Source: an uncultured Massilia sp. (GTDB taxonomy: Bacteria; Pseudomonadota; Gammaproteobacteria; Burkholderiales; Burkholderiaceae_D). Taken from it: a stretch of DNA of 64,000 nucleotides. The notes beneath the pieces are model-generated. The model searched no databases and was not told where the DNA came from. It was given only the letters and a program-made list of their open reading frames with translations. Shown here one piece after another: positions 16,728 through 26,554 of the stretch; position 1 is the stretch's first letter; each line of letters opens with the position of its first letter. The DNA lies in assembly GCF_913773735.1 (NCBI RefSeq), contig NZ_CAJYEB010000010.1, positions 62,001 to 126,000 of the forward strand, given 5' to 3'. The translations under genes were made by a program, and so were the position numbers.

Positions 16728-17581
16728 AATTTCCTTAAAGATCAATGACTTCCGTCAGCGAGATGGCACTTTCGCACAATCTTATCCACAGAAACTGTGA
16801 GGAAGTGGACAAGTCGCTGCTGCCGCCGTTTTGAGCATCACGCTGTTTTCTCATGGAAATCAAACACTTGGGCCCCATTCCTGGCCCTTGCTCACATCGT
16901 TTTCCACAATTTATGTGCACAGCCCGGGTCAGGCGGCATTCATGGCATGGCGTCAAGGCCGGTACTATACCGCAGCCCTCGCCGCGTCGTGTTGCCAAGC
17001 CAACAGCGGGCCGCGGTACGGCCCGGACAGACGGCCTGCCTAAAAAACGGGCTTGAAACGCAAATGCACATCGAATCAAGGACTTGTCCTGCAAGCGAAA
17101 GGCTTGCGCACATTGTTTTCCACAGTTTGTGTGCACATTCGTCGCCACGGAGCCGCGCCGGGCCGCCACTGTGGAAAACTTGATGCTGCATAAAAATCGG
17201 GCAGGCTGATTTTTCCCTTACAAATCAAGGGTCTTGGCACAGTTGTGTGCGCTTGCGCACAATTTTGTCCACAAAAAATGTGAAGAAAGCGGTGCGTGGA
17301 TGCGGTGCTGTAGTCGGACTCCATGCTGCCTGATTTTTGTGCCCTGGATATTTGTTCATTAAAATCAATGGCTTATCGTGGATCGATGGTGTTGGACACA
17401 AATTTATCCACAGAAATTGTGGGCAACTACATCCCAGCGTTCCCTTGAATTTTGCTTTTTAGAAATGACAGTGTGGCCGTGCCGCCTTTTTATGCATATA
17501 GGAATTTCCCTTAAGAATCAAACAGCTTGGGCGCCATGCCCTGGCTTGCGCACATTTTTATCCACAGAATGTGTGAAGAAC
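16728..17581 (+). repeat. Array of six degenerate repeats, each ending in a DnaA-box-like 9-mer
   Basis: This fills most of the roughly 1.09-kb stretch without genes between xseA and exbB. Each unit (about 78-84 bp) has a left block close to TTCCCTTAAAAATCAA, then CTTG, then about 20-25 nt, then a right block close to CTTGCGCACA, TTTATCCACAGAA and TGTGAAGAA. The 9-mers are TTATCCACA at 16782, TTTTCCACA at 16900 and 17116, TTGTCCACA at 17265, and TTATCCACA at 17404 and 17558, all on the plus strand. Five of six fit the DnaA-box consensus TTWTNCACA. A seventh, inverted TGTGGAAAA is at 17170-17178. Blocks like TGCTGCCTGATTTTT recur between units, so the full period is about 140-155 bp in the right half. 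The area is less GC-rich than the genes. I see no ORF of credible coding character in it. Confidence 0.85.
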
Positions 17582-17673
17582 TCTACTTGCCGCAATCTTG
17601 CCGACACGTTACATTGCGCAATTCCCTTGTCATGTCGACTTTTCGTTGACCTTTACTTATCCAGGAGTTCGTT

Positions 17674-18279
17674 TTGCTCGCCATCGTCCAAGCTGCCGGC
17701 TGGCCCATCTGGCTGTTGTTGATTGCTTCCATCATCGCCCTGGCCCTGATCATCGAACGCCTGATCTACCTGCGCCGCGACAAGATCCTGCCGCGCCAGC
17801 TGCTCGACGAAGTCATCCAGGTGTATCGCAGCGGCAAGGTGACTCCCGACATCGTCGACAAGCTGCAGCAGAATTCGCCGCTGGGCGCCGTGCTGTCCGC
17901 GGCCCTGCGCAACGTCGACGCGCCGCGCGACGTGATGAAGGAATCGATCGAGGAAGCCGGCCGCGGCGTGGCCCACGTGCTGGAACGCTTCCTGACGACG
18001 CTGGGCACGATCGCGTCGCTGGCGCCGCTGATGGGCCTGTTCGGAACCGTGGTCGGCATGATCGAGATCTTCGGCGCCCAGAACGCCAGCGGCACCAATC
18101 CGGCCCAGCTCGCGCACGGCATCTCGGTGGCGTTGTACAACACCGGTTTCGGCCTGGCGATCGCGATGCCGGCGCTGGTGGCCTACCGCCACTTCCGCGC
18201 GCTGGTCGACAGCTTCATCATCGACATGGAACTGCAGGCCGTGAAGTTCGTCGACGTCGTGCACGGAGCGCGCAAATGA
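17674..18279 (+). CDS. exbB: MotA/TolQ/ExbB proton channel protein
   Basis: A 201-residue inner-membrane protein, the proton-channel part of the ExbB-ExbD motor that energises TonB-dependent transport (or a Tol-like system). It has an N-terminal hydrophobic span (WPIWLLLIASIIALALII) followed by ERLIYLRR, a cytoplasmic loop, and two C-terminal spans (LGTIASLAPLMGLFGTVVGM and ISVALYNTGFGLAIAMPALV). The start codon is TTG at 17674, preceded by AGGAG at 6 nt; no ATG fits the family N-terminus. exbD overlaps its stop in an ATGA arrangement. It directly follows the repeat array. Confidence 0.92.
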   Translation: MLAIVQAAGWPIWLLLIASIIALALIIERLIYLRRDKILPRQLLDEVIQVYRSGKVTPDIVDKLQQNSPLGAVLSAALRNVDAPRDVMKESIEEAGRGVAHVLERFLTTLGTIASLAPLMGLFGTVVGMIEIFGAQNASGTNPAQLAHGISVALYNTGFGLAIAMPALVAYRHFRALVDSFIIDMELQAVKFVDVVHGARK

Positions 18280-18731
18280 TGGATTTCCGCCGCGGCCGCA
18301 AGCGCGAGGATCCGGAAATCAACCTGATCCCGTTCATCGACGTGCTGCTGGTGGTGCTGATCTTCCTCATGGTGTCCACCACCTACAGCAAGTTCACCGA
18401 GCTGCAGATCACGCTGCCGACCGCCGACGCCGAGAAGGCGCTGGACAAGCCGTTCGAGATCAACGTCACCGTCGATGCCAAGGGCAATTACACGGTGAAC
18501 AACCAGGCCGTCTCGTTCCACGGCGTGGCCGGCCTGGCCGAGGACCTCAAGCGCGCGGCCGGCACCGGCCCCGACGGCCAGCCGCTGGCCAATCCGGCGC
18601 GCGACCCGGTCGTGATCGTCAACGCCGACCAGTTCGCCATGCACCAGATGGTGATCAACGTGCTGGAAGCGGCGCGCCTGGCCGGCTACGACAAGCTGAC
18701 CTTCGCCGCGCAGACCGGCGGACAGAAATAG
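18276..18731 (+). CDS. exbD: ExbD/TolR family biopolymer transport protein
   Basis: A 151-residue protein with one transmembrane helix near the N-terminus (INLIPFIDVLLVVLIFLMVS), including the conserved aspartate in the helix (PFIDVLLV) that carries protons through the motor, and a periplasmic domain ending GYDKLTFAAQTGG. It pairs with ExbB. The ATG overlaps the exbB TGA (ATGA), and a second ATG directly follows; either can start translation. A glycine/proline-rich insertion (TGPDGQPLANPARD) sits in the periplasmic domain. Confidence 0.92.
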   Translation: MMDFRRGRKREDPEINLIPFIDVLLVVLIFLMVSTTYSKFTELQITLPTADAEKALDKPFEINVTVDAKGNYTVNNQAVSFHGVAGLAEDLKRAAGTGPDGQPLANPARDPVVIVNADQFAMHQMVINVLEAARLAGYDKLTFAAQTGGQK

Positions 18732-18740
18732 CGCACCGCC

Positions 18741-18766
18741 GCCGCTCCCGCCCGCGCGGGAGCGGC
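18741..18766. terminator. GC-rich hairpin after exbD
   Basis: A perfect 10-bp stem GCCGCTCCCG / CGGGAGCGGC with a 6-nt loop lies 9 bp after the exbD stop and 15 bp before lpxK. There is no T-run, so it may act as an attenuator or mRNA stabiliser rather than a full terminator. Confidence 0.45.
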
Positions 18767-18781
18767 GTCATTGGCTGACAC

Positions 18782-19813
18782 ATGGCGTTTTCCCTCGAAT
18801 CGACCCTCACCCGCGCCTGGACCCGGCGCGGGCCGCTGGCGCTGGCGCTGCTGCCACTGGCGCTGCCGTTGCGCGCGCTGGCCGCGCTGCGGCGCGCGCT
18901 GTTTCGCGCCGGCCTGTTGCACTCCGAGCGCCTGCCGGTGCCGGTGGTCGTGGTCGGCAATATCTTCGTCGGCGGTACCGGCAAGACCCCGCTGACGATC
19001 TGGCTGGTGCAGCAGTTGCGCGCGGCGGGCCTGCGTCCCGGCGTGATCTCGCGCGGCCACGGCGCGGCCGCCGGCGCCGCGCCGCGCGAAGTCCTGCCCG
19101 GATCGCGCGCCGGCGACGTCGGCGACGAACCCCTGCTGATCGCCGCCCGCGGCGCCTGTCCGGTGGTGGTGGGGCGGCGCCGCGCCGAGGCCGGCCGGTA
19201 CCTGCTGGCGCTGCATCCGGACGTCGACGTGCTGGTCGCCGACGACGGCCTGCAGCACTACGCGCTGCAGCGCGACGTCGAGATCGTCCTGTTCGACGGC
19301 CGCGGCACCGGCAACGGCTGGACGCTGCCGGCCGGGCCGCTGCGCGAGCCGCCGTCGCGCCGGCGCGACTTCACCGTGGTGAACGCGCCGCACGTCACGC
19401 CGGCGCTGGCGGCCGCGGTCGGCGGCGCGCCCTGGCGCATGGTGCTGGCGGGCGAGTTCGCCGAGCGCCTGGCCGACCCCGGCGTGCGGGTGCCGCTGGC
19501 GGCGCTGCGCGGCAAGCGCATCCTCGCGGCGGCCGGGATCGGCAACCCGGGCCGCTTCTTCGCGATGCTGCGCGCGGCCGGGCTGGAGGTCGCCGAGATG
19601 CCGCTGCCCGACCACCACGACTTCCGCGACGATCCGTTCCGCGCCGTCCTCGCCGAGATCATCCTGGTGACGGAGAAGGATGCAGTAAAATGTCGGCAAC
19701 TTGAAAACATCAACGGCGACCCGCGCCTGTGGGTCGTCCCGGTCGGCGCGCAGATCGATGCCGCGCTGGCCGCCAAAATCGTGGAGAAATGTCGTGGATG
19801 CCCGACTGCTTGA
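18782..19813 (+). CDS. lpxK: Tetraacyldisaccharide 4'-kinase LpxK
   Basis: A 343-residue membrane-associated kinase that phosphorylates the 4' position of the lipid A disaccharide precursor. An N-terminal hydrophobic helix ([18 protein letters not shown]) anchors it to the inner membrane. The P-loop is [19 protein letters not shown], followed by the [10 protein letters not shown] segment, GDEPLLIA and the [12 protein letters not shown] motif with the catalytic Asp. The C-terminus has LPDHHDF and [11 protein letters not shown]. The trm112-like gene overlaps its end by 20 bp and kdsB follows, giving a lipopolysaccharide-related run typical of Betaproteobacteria. Confidence 0.94.
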   Translation: MAFSLESTLTRAWTRRGPLALALLPLALPLRALAALRRALFRAGLLHSERLPVPVVVVGNIFVGGTGKTPLTIWLVQQLRAAGLRPGVISRGHGAAAGAAPREVLPGSRAGDVGDEPLLIAARGACPVVVGRRRAEAGRYLLALHPDVDVLVADDGLQHYALQRDVEIVLFDGRGTGNGWTLPAGPLREPPSRRRDFTVVNAPHVTPALAAAVGGAPWRMVLAGEFAERLADPGVRVPLAALRGKRILAAAGIGNPGRFFAMLRAAGLEVAEMPLPDHHDFRDDPFRAVLAEIILVTEKDAVKCRQLENINGDPRLWVVPVGAQIDAALAAKIVEKCRGCPTA

Positions 19814-19967
19814 TATCCTGGTCTGCCCGCTGTGCAAGGGACCGCTCGAATATGACAAGAAAGCGCAGGAGCTGACCTGCCGCCCGGACCGCCTGGCCTA
19901 TCCGATCCGCGACGGCATCCCGATCATGTGGGCCGACCAGGCCCGCAAGGTCGAGCCGACCGTCTGA
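19794..19967 (+). CDS. Trm112 family small zinc-ribbon protein
   Basis: A 57-residue protein beginning with a GTG codon at 19794 ([17 protein letters not shown]), preceded by GGAG at 7 nt. It has CPLC (C11, C14) and [19 protein letters not shown], the standard Trm112/YcaR pattern. Eukaryotic Trm112 activates methyltransferases; the bacterial protein is poorly defined but almost always sits between lpxK and kdsB, as here. It overlaps the lpxK end by 20 bp. An out-of-frame ATG at 19798 is not used. Confidence 0.9.
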   Translation: MDARLLDILVCPLCKGPLEYDKKAQELTCRPDRLAYPIRDGIPIMWADQARKVEPTV

Positions 19968-19975
19968 GGGGCGAC

Positions 19976-20731
19976 GTGACCGACTTCAGCGTCATCATCC
20001 CGGCGCGCCTGGCGTCGACCCGGCTGCCGAACAAGCCGCTGGCCGACCTGGGCGGCAAGCCCATGGTCGTGCGCGTCGCCGAGCGCGCGCGCGCGTCCGG
20101 CGCGGCGCGCATCGTCGTCGCCACCGACCATGCCGACATCGTCGCCGCCTGCGCCGCGCACGGCATCGACGCCTGCATGACCCGCGCCGACCACCCGTCC
20201 GGCACCGACCGCATCGCCGAGGTGGCGCGCGCGCTCGGGCTGGCGGCGGATGCCGTCGTGGTCAACCTGCAGGGCGACGAGCCGCTGATCGATCCGGCCC
20301 TGCTGTCGGCCTGCGCCGCGCACGTCGGGACCGACGTGCCGATGGCCACCTGCGCCCATCCGCTGGCCGACGCCGCCGACGCGTTCAACCCGAACGTGGT
20401 CAAGGTCGTGCTCGACAAGGCGGGCAGGGCGCTGTATTTTTCGCGCGCCACCATCCCCTGGCACCGCGACGGCTTCGCGCAGGACCGCGCGTCCCTGCCG
20501 CCCGGCTACGTACCGCTGCGCCACATCGGCCTGTACGCCTACCGCAACGACTTCCTGCAGCGCTACCCGCAGCTGGAAGCGTCGCCGCTGGAATCGATCG
20601 AAGCGCTGGAACAGCTGCGCGTGCTGTGGCATGGCCATCCCATCGCCGTGCACGTGACGGAACGGGCGCCGCATGCCGGCGTCGATACCCCGGAAGACCT
20701 GGCGCGCGTACAACTTTACTACGCGTCTTGA
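19976..20731 (+). CDS. kdsB: 3-deoxy-manno-octulosonate cytidylyltransferase KdsB
   Basis: A 251-residue cytoplasmic enzyme that makes CMP-Kdo from CTP and Kdo for the lipopolysaccharide inner core. Motifs are [20 protein letters not shown] (nucleotide binding), [30 protein letters not shown], and RHIGLYAYR. The length matches the family. Translation starts at GTG 19976, preceded by GAGGGGCGAC, 8 bp after the trm112 stop, so it belongs to the lpxK operon. The 186 bp after it hold no gene. Confidence 0.94.
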   Translation: MTDFSVIIPARLASTRLPNKPLADLGGKPMVVRVAERARASGAARIVVATDHADIVAACAAHGIDACMTRADHPSGTDRIAEVARALGLAADAVVVNLQGDEPLIDPALLSACAAHVGTDVPMATCAHPLADAADAFNPNVVKVVLDKAGRALYFSRATIPWHRDGFAQDRASLPPGYVPLRHIGLYAYRNDFLQRYPQLEASPLESIEALEQLRVLWHGHPIAVHVTERAPHAGVDTPEDLARVQLYYAS

Positions 20732-20908
20732 TCTTTGCGGAAATAGCTCCACGCCCGGTCTGCGCGAGGTCAACAGTCTGGTCGATCGCCGCCGCCCAGT
20801 GGCGTTGGATGCTGTTTTTGTGGTAAGTTTCGTATCCAGATTTAGTCAAATATGCATCAATCCCGGCCGTCGCAGGCAGTATGCGGCGGCCGTCTTCAAA
20901 ACTATTAG

Positions 20909-21574
<666 letters not shown>

Positions 21575-21583
21575 CTCCCTTCC

Positions 21584-21604
21584 GGGACGGCGTTCCACCG
21601 TCCC
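21584..21604. terminator. Hairpin after adk
   Basis: A perfect stem GGGACGG / CCGTCCC with a 7-nt loop, 9 bp past the adk stop. No T-run follows, so it is only a possible terminator. Confidence 0.4.
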
Positions 21605-21736
21605 GCGGCGCCGGGCGCCTCCACGCCCTCCGTCCGGTTTCAGGTCGATTTCGGCAGCATGCAGCAAGGCGGGCCGCCGCGCAGATACGGCGGCCCTTCC
21701 AACTGGTGTGGGAATGATCGGAAACGAGGAGGCGCC

Positions 21737-23908
21737 ATGGCATCCCCGCAGCTCATCTTCGCCGTCGCGTGCGGCGTCATCGCCGTCGTCTACGGCCTGT
21801 GGTCGCGCAACTGGGTCCTGCAGCAGGATCCGGGCAGCGTGCGCATGCAGGAAATCGCGCTGGCCATCCAGCAGGGGGCCGCGGCCTACCTGGCGCGCCA
21901 GTACCGGTCCATCGCCCTCGTCGGCCTCGTCCTCTGCGCCGCCATCTGGCTGCTGCTCGGCGGCGCCACCGCGGCCGGCTTCCTGGCGGGCGCGCTGCTG
22001 TCCGGCGCCTGCGGCTTCATCGGCATGAACGTGTCGGTGCGGGCCAACGTCCGCACCGCCCAGGCCGCCTCGCGCGGGCTGGCCGAGGCCCTGCACGTCG
22101 CCTTCCGCGGCGGCGCCATCACCGGCATGCTGGTGGTGGGGCTGGGCCTGCTGGGCGTCGCCGCGTCCTACGGGATCCTGCTGGCCGGCGCCGCCCCGGG
22201 GCGCGCCATGCACGCGACGCTGCAGCCGCTGGTGGGCCTGGCCTTCGGCGCCTCCCTGATCTCGATCTTCGCGCGCCTGGGCGGCGGCATCTTCACCAAG
22301 GGCGCCGACGTCGGCGCCGACCTCGTCGGAAAGGTCGAGGCCGGCATCCCCGAGGACGACCCGCGCAATCCCGCCGTCATCGCCGACAACGTGGGCGACA
22401 ACGTCGGCGACTGCGCCGGCATGGCGGCCGACCTGTTCGAGACCTACGTCGTGACCCTCGTCGCCACCATGCTGCTGGGCGCGCTCGTCGTGCCCGGCGC
22501 CGCCGGCGCGGCCACCGCCTACCCGCTGCTGCTGGGCGGCGTGGCCATCATCGCCTCCATCGCCGGCTGCGCGCTGGTGCGGGCGCGGCCCGGGCGCAAG
22601 ATCATGGCGGCGCTGTACACCGGGTTGTGGTGGTCGGCCGGGCTGTCGCTGCTGGGCTTCGCCGTCGTCACCTGGCTGGCCTGGCCGGACGACGCGATGC
22701 GCTGGCGCATGCTGGGCTGCGCCGCCGTCGGCATCGTGCTCACGGCGCTGATGGTCTATATCACCGAGTACTACACGGGCACCCAGTTCGCGCCGGTGCG
22801 CCACATCGCCGCGGCGTCCACCACCGGCCACGGCACCAACGTCATCGCCGGCCTGGGGGTGTCCATGAAGTCGACGGCGTACCCGGTGCTGGTGGTGTGC
22901 GCGGCGATCCTGCTGGCCTATCGCATGGGCGGACTGTACGGCCTCGCCATCGCCGCCACGGCGATGCTGTCGATGGCCGGCATCATCGTCGCCCTCGACG
23001 CCTACGGCCCCATCACCGACAACGCCGGCGGCATCGCCGAGATGAGCGGCATGCCGGACGGCGTGCGCGCCGTCACCGACCCGCTGGACGCCGTCGGCAA
23101 CACCACCAAGGCCGTCACCAAGGGCTATGCGATCGGCTCGGCGGGGCTGGCCGCGCTGGTGCTGTTCGCCGACTACACCCACGCGCTGGACGCGGCCGGT
23201 ATCCGCACCGAGTTCGCGCTGTCGAACCCGATGGTGATCGTCGGCCTGTTCGTCGGCGGCCTCGTGCCCTACCTGTTCGGGGCGCTGGCGATGGAGGCGG
23301 TGGGGCGCGCGGCCGGCGCCGTCGTGGTCGAGGTGCGGCGCCAGTTCCGCGACATCGCCGGCATCATGACGGGCGCCGGCCGCCCCGAGTACGACCGCGC
23401 CGTCGACCTGCTGACGGCGTCCGCCATCCGCGAGATGATCCTGCCTTCGCTGCTGCCGGTGCTGATGCCGGTCGCCGTCGGCATGCTGCTCGGCCCGGCC
23501 GCGCTGGGCGGCATGCTGATGGGGACGATCGTCACCGGCCTGTTCGTCGCGATCTCCATGACCACGGGCGGCGGCGCCTGGGACAATGCCAAGAAATACA
23601 TCGAGGACGGCCAGTTCGGCGGCAAGGGATCGGAGGCGCACAAGGCGGCGGTGACGGGCGACACGGTCGGCGACCCGTACAAGGACACGGCCGGCCCGGC
23701 CGTGAACCCCTTGATCAAGATCATCAACATCGTGGCGCTGCTGCTGGTGCCGCTGCTGCCGGCGGGCGGCTGGCTGGCCGTGTCCGCGCCGCAGGCGCTG
23801 CAGGCCGCGCCTGCGGCGGCAGGATGGACGGCGCCGCCGTCCACGCGTCCCAGCGGCGTAAGCTGGACGGGCGGCGCGCAGGTGCCGGTTCGTCCAACGT
23901 CGTCTTGA
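21737..23908 (+). CDS. hppA: Membrane proton-pumping pyrophosphatase, K+-independent type
   Basis: A 723-residue integral membrane protein with about 16 spans that couples pyrophosphate hydrolysis to proton export. Substrate-binding motifs are [20 protein letters not shown] and [19 protein letters not shown], with C-terminal [20 protein letters not shown]. The segment [14 protein letters not shown] has Lys where K+-dependent enzymes have Ala, which marks the K+-independent H+ pump subclass. The ATG at 21737 follows GAGGAGG. The normal protein end is near PAGGWLAV; the last 45 or so residues (ending VPVRPTSS) come from reading into an intergenic repeat, and the stop lies inside it. Confidence 0.93.
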   Translation: MASPQLIFAVACGVIAVVYGLWSRNWVLQQDPGSVRMQEIALAIQQGAAAYLARQYRSIALVGLVLCAAIWLLLGGATAAGFLAGALLSGACGFIGMNVSVRANVRTAQAASRGLAEALHVAFRGGAITGMLVVGLGLLGVAASYGILLAGAAPGRAMHATLQPLVGLAFGASLISIFARLGGGIFTKGADVGADLVGKVEAGIPEDDPRNPAVIADNVGDNVGDCAGMAADLFETYVVTLVATMLLGALVVPGAAGAATAYPLLLGGVAIIASIAGCALVRARPGRKIMAALYTGLWWSAGLSLLGFAVVTWLAWPDDAMRWRMLGCAAVGIVLTALMVYITEYYTGTQFAPVRHIAAASTTGHGTNVIAGLGVSMKSTAYPVLVVCAAILLAYRMGGLYGLAIAATAMLSMAGIIVALDAYGPITDNAGGIAEMSGMPDGVRAVTDPLDAVGNTTKAVTKGYAIGSAGLAALVLFADYTHALDAAGIRTEFALSNPMVIVGLFVGGLVPYLFGALAMEAVGRAAGAVVVEVRRQFRDIAGIMTGAGRPEYDRAVDLLTASAIREMILPSLLPVLMPVAVGMLLGPAALGGMLMGTIVTGLFVAISMTTGGGAWDNAKKYIEDGQFGGKGSEAHKAAVTGDTVGDPYKDTAGPAVNPLIKIINIVALLLVPLLPAGGWLAVSAPQALQAAPAAAGWTAPPSTRPSGVSWTGGAQVPVRPTSS

Positions 23909-23967
23909 TGTGCGGGTGGCATGCCTGCGTCGAACGCGTGGACGGGCGACCCGTCCACCCTACGGGG
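23830..23967. repeat. Repeat with two hairpins across the hppA 3' end
   Basis: A first imperfect hairpin (about 23830-23876, GCCGTCCA with TGGACGGGC) and a second perfect one, GTGGACGGG-CGA-CCCGTCCAC at 23938-23958, followed by CCTACGGGG. Such GTGGACGGG...CCCGTCCACCCTACG elements are, as far as I recall, widely dispersed in Massilia-type genomes. Here the element supplies the last codons and stop of hppA. It lies between convergent genes and could terminate both. Confidence 0.65.
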
Positions 23968-23986
23968 CTGTTCGGGTGAACCCGGC

Positions 23987-24517
23987 TCAACCGGTCTTCC
24001 CGAGCGCTTCGTTCAGCGCCGTCTCGAGCGATGCAAGGTCGGAATCGCCATGGTAGGCCCGGCCATTGATGAAGAAGCTCGGCGTGCGCTGCGCCCCGTC
24101 CTTGCGCGCCCGCGCCAGGTCGGCCTGCACGCGCTCGCGGTGGCGCCCGTCGAGCATGTCGGCGCGCAGGCGCGCGACGTCGAGGTCCAGGCTTTGCGCC
24201 AGCAGCGCCAGGTCCTCCTCGTCCATCATCTCGTGCTGGCGCTCGAACAGCGCATCGTGCATCTCCCAGAACTTGCCCTGGGCGCCGGCCGCCTCGGCCG
24301 CTTCCGCCGCGGGGCCGGCCAGCGGATGGAAGTCGGTCAGGGGCAGGTGGCGGAACACCAGGCGGATCCCGCCCACTTGCGGCGCCAGCGCGCGCAGCGC
24401 CAGGTGGGCGCGGGCGCAGTAAGGACACTGGAAATCGCCGTATTCGACCAGCGTCAGCGCCGCGTCCTGCGGGCCGCGCACGTGTTCGTCCTTGCCGATC
24501 TCGTCGACGCTCTGCAT
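23987..24517 (-). CDS. DsbA-family thioredoxin-like oxidoreductase, probably cytoplasmic
   Basis: A 176-residue protein with a thioredoxin fold of the DsbA/DSBA-4 type. The active site is CPYC at C31-C34 (VEYGDFQCPYCARAHLAL), and the cis-proline loop is RTPSFFINGRAYHG. There is no signal peptide: the chain begins MQSVDEIGKDEHVRGP directly before the fold, so it is probably cytoplasmic. That differs from the two exported DsbA proteins at 7.4-9.2 kb. Family members are annotated as disulfide isomerases or Na+/H+ antiporter-linked NhaA-type domains, but the substrate is unknown. The RBS AAAGGAG lies before the ATG. It converges with hppA. Confidence 0.82.
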   Translation of the reverse strand: MQSVDEIGKDEHVRGPQDAALTLVEYGDFQCPYCARAHLALRALAPQVGGIRLVFRHLPLTDFHPLAGPAAEAAEAAGAQGKFWEMHDALFERQHEMMDEEDLALLAQSLDLDVARLRADMLDGRHRERVQADLARARKDGAQRTPSFFINGRAYHGDSDLASLETALNEALGKTG

Positions 24518-24739
24518 GGATTCTCCTTTCGTGGAAGGCGCGGACCGCGCCGCGCCGGAGCGTCCATGATGGCATGCCGGCGCGATCGCCGCCGTATGGT
24601 TCGGCCCGGCAAAAATGGTGGCGAAAAACCAACCCCCGGGCGACGCGACGGTGACAACTGGGTTACATTTACCCCATCAGCGGCCGCTGCCCGCACGGCA
24701 GCCTGCCGCGCCCTGTTACCAACCAAATGGAGAAGCACC

Positions 24740-24937
24740 ATGTCCTACCACGACGAAGCCGCGGGCCAGGCCGCCCGCAACCCCGTTGCCGAACCCGCCC
24801 CGGACCAGGCCCGGGCCCAGGTGGCGGCGCCGCAGTCCGGCGCCGAGACCGACGATCCGAGCGAACTGCGCCGCGCGCTGCTGGTGTACGGCACCGCCGG
24901 CAATCCGGTACGCAACGGCGGCGCGGCGCAGGCCTGA
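24740..24937 (+). CDS. Small acidic hydrophilic protein
   Basis: A 65-residue protein (MSYHDEAAGQAARNPVAEP, Ala/Pro/Gln-rich, then ETDDPSELRRALLVYGTAGN). It starts at an ATG with GGAG at 7 nt, so translation is credible. It has no signal, membrane span or cysteine and seems largely disordered apart from the ELRRALLVYG helix. I do not recognise a family. Confidence 0.6.
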   Translation: MSYHDEAAGQAARNPVAEPAPDQARAQVAAPQSGAETDDPSELRRALLVYGTAGNPVRNGGAAQA

Positions 24938-24980
24938 ACCGCCGCCGCCCCTGCCGGCCCGGGTAGCGCCGGGCCGCCAC

Positions 24981-25021
24981 GACATCGCCCGCGCGCGGCA
25001 TGCCCGCCCGGGGGCGATGTC
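24981..25021. terminator. Hairpin between convergent genes
   Basis: A perfect 10-bp stem GACATCGCCC (24981-24990) with GGGCGATGTC (25012-25021) and a 21-nt GC-rich loop region, set between the ends of the small plus-strand gene and the CoA-transferase gene. It probably serves as a bidirectional terminator, though no T-run is present. Confidence 0.5.
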
Positions 25022-25053
25022 ATTCGCGCGTGCGCCAGGGCGCCCCGGCCCGC

Positions 25054-26358
25054 TCAGGCCGAGAACACGCACATCCGGTCCGCCTCCTCGCGCAGCCAGG
25101 GCCGGAAATCCGGATGGGCGATGGCGATCAGCGCCTGGGCGCGCTGCCTGGCCGACTTGCCGCGCAGCTGGGCCACGCCCCACTCGGTGACGACGTAGTT
25201 GACGTCGTTCTTGCTGGTGGTGGCGTGGGTGCCCGGCGAGAGCGTCGGCACGATGCGCGAGATGCTGCCGTCCTTGGCGGTCGACGGCAGCACGATGAAG
25301 GACTTGCCCCCGCGCGAGCGGTTCGCCGCGCGCACGAAATCGACCTGGCCGCCGGTGCCGGAATAGGGCAGGTGGCCGATGCTCTCGCTGCCGCACTGGC
25401 CCAGCAGGTCCACCTGCAGGCTGGCGTTGATCGTCACCAGCCTGTCGTTCTGCCCGGCGATGTAGGGATCGTTGGTGAAGCTCGACGGGTGCATCTCGAG
25501 CATCGGATTCTGGTGCATGAAGTCGTACAGCCGGCGCGAGCCGAGCGCGAACGTCGCCACCATCTTGCCCGGCAACAGGGTCTTGCGGCGATTGGTGACC
25601 GCGCCCGCTTCCACCAGGGTCAGGATGCCGTCGCCGATCATCTCGGTGTGGATGCCGAGGTCGCGTTTTCCGGTCAGCTGCATCACCACCGCGTCCGGGA
25701 TCCCGCCGTAGCCGATCTGCAGCGTCGAACCGTCCTCGATGTGCTCCGCCACCAGGCGGCCGATCGCTTCCTGCACCGGACCGATCTTCGGCAGGCCGAC
25801 CTCGAGGATCGGATCGTCGCTTTCCACCAGCGCCGTCACCTGCGACACGTGCACGTGGCACTGGCCGTGGGTGAAGGGCACGTGCGGATTCACTTCCAGC
25901 ACGACGGCGCGCGCCCTGGCGACGGCCGCCATCGTGTAGTCGGTGCCCAGGCTCAGCGCGAAGTGGCCGGACGGGCTCATCGGCGACGCCATCGCGAACA
26001 CGACGTCGGCCGGCATCAGGCCGCGCTCGATCAGCGTCGGGATCTCGGAAAAATAGTTCGGAATGAAGTCGCACCAGCCGCCCTGGCCGCCGGCGCGCGA
26101 GGCGCCGCCGAAGAACAGCGCGGCGTGGCGCACGTGCGGCCGGCAGGCGCGCTCGAAATAGCCGTACTTGCGCATGGCCAGGATCTGCGCCACCTGGATG
26201 TCGGAAAACCTGTGGCATTGCTCGGACAAGGCTTGCAGCAGCGTCGGTGGTTCGCCGACGCCGGTGGGGACGATGATCATGTCCCCGTTGCGCAAGTGGT
26301 CGAGGGCATCGAAGGCGCTGGTGCGCTTCGCCCGGTACAGCTCCTGCATCGTCTGCAT
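25054..26358 (-). CDS. Acetyl-CoA hydrolase / 4-hydroxybutyrate CoA-transferase family protein
   Basis: A 434-residue enzyme of the two-domain CoA-transferase class (Cat1/AbfT type) that moves CoA between acetate and acids such as 4-hydroxybutyrate, or hydrolyses acetyl-CoA. Family segments are MIIVPTGVGEPPTLLQAL, VFAMASPMSPSGHFALSLGT, TLQIGYGGIPDAVVMQLTGK, LGIHTEMIGDGILTLVEAG (the Glu in HTEM is the probable acyl-enzyme residue), and VTEWGVAQLRGKSA. The ATG at 26358 follows AGGAGACGACC; a longer open frame to 26763 is not supported. Substrate choice cannot be decided from sequence. Confidence 0.88.
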   Translation of the reverse strand: MQTMQELYRAKRTSAFDALDHLRNGDMIIVPTGVGEPPTLLQALSEQCHRFSDIQVAQILAMRKYGYFERACRPHVRHAALFFGGASRAGGQGGWCDFIPNYFSEIPTLIERGLMPADVVFAMASPMSPSGHFALSLGTDYTMAAVARARAVVLEVNPHVPFTHGQCHVHVSQVTALVESDDPILEVGLPKIGPVQEAIGRLVAEHIEDGSTLQIGYGGIPDAVVMQLTGKRDLGIHTEMIGDGILTLVEAGAVTNRRKTLLPGKMVATFALGSRRLYDFMHQNPMLEMHPSSFTNDPYIAGQNDRLVTINASLQVDLLGQCGSESIGHLPYSGTGGQVDFVRAANRSRGGKSFIVLPSTAKDGSISRIVPTLSPGTHATTSKNDVNYVVTEWGVAQLRGKSARQRAQALIAIAHPDFRPWLREEADRMCVFSA

Positions 26359-26554
26359 GGTCGTCTCCTGTCGCCGGCGCCTGCCGAGCGTCTCGGTGGC
26401 GCCATGTCGTGTGGTCGCTGCGCTGCGCGCCCCGCGTCCATGCCGGAGCGGAGCCCGCCCAGCATACCTTACGCAACGAAGCTGACAATAACTTGACGTG
26501 CGCCGACGCCCCGCCGCGCAGCCGATAATGCCATCACGAACTCGGGAGGCGACC

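Noticed and set aside
16797..17183. Short open frames within the repeat array
   Set aside because: No ribosome-binding sites, composition unlike real genes, and they run across the repeat boundaries.
16728..17581. The DnaA-box array as the chromosomal origin oriC
   Set aside because: No dnaA, dnaN, gyrB, rpmH or parAB gene is near, and no clear AT-rich unwinding region adjoins the boxes. A non-origin DnaA-binding or repeat role is favoured.
16728..17581. The same array as a CRISPR
   Set aside because: Units are degenerate, unevenly spaced and about 80 bp long; there are no 28-37 bp identical repeats with unique spacers and no cas genes.
26493..26529. TTGACG and GATAAT as a promoter for the low-complexity gene
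   Set aside because: The spacing is 25 bp, too long for a sigma-70 promoter.
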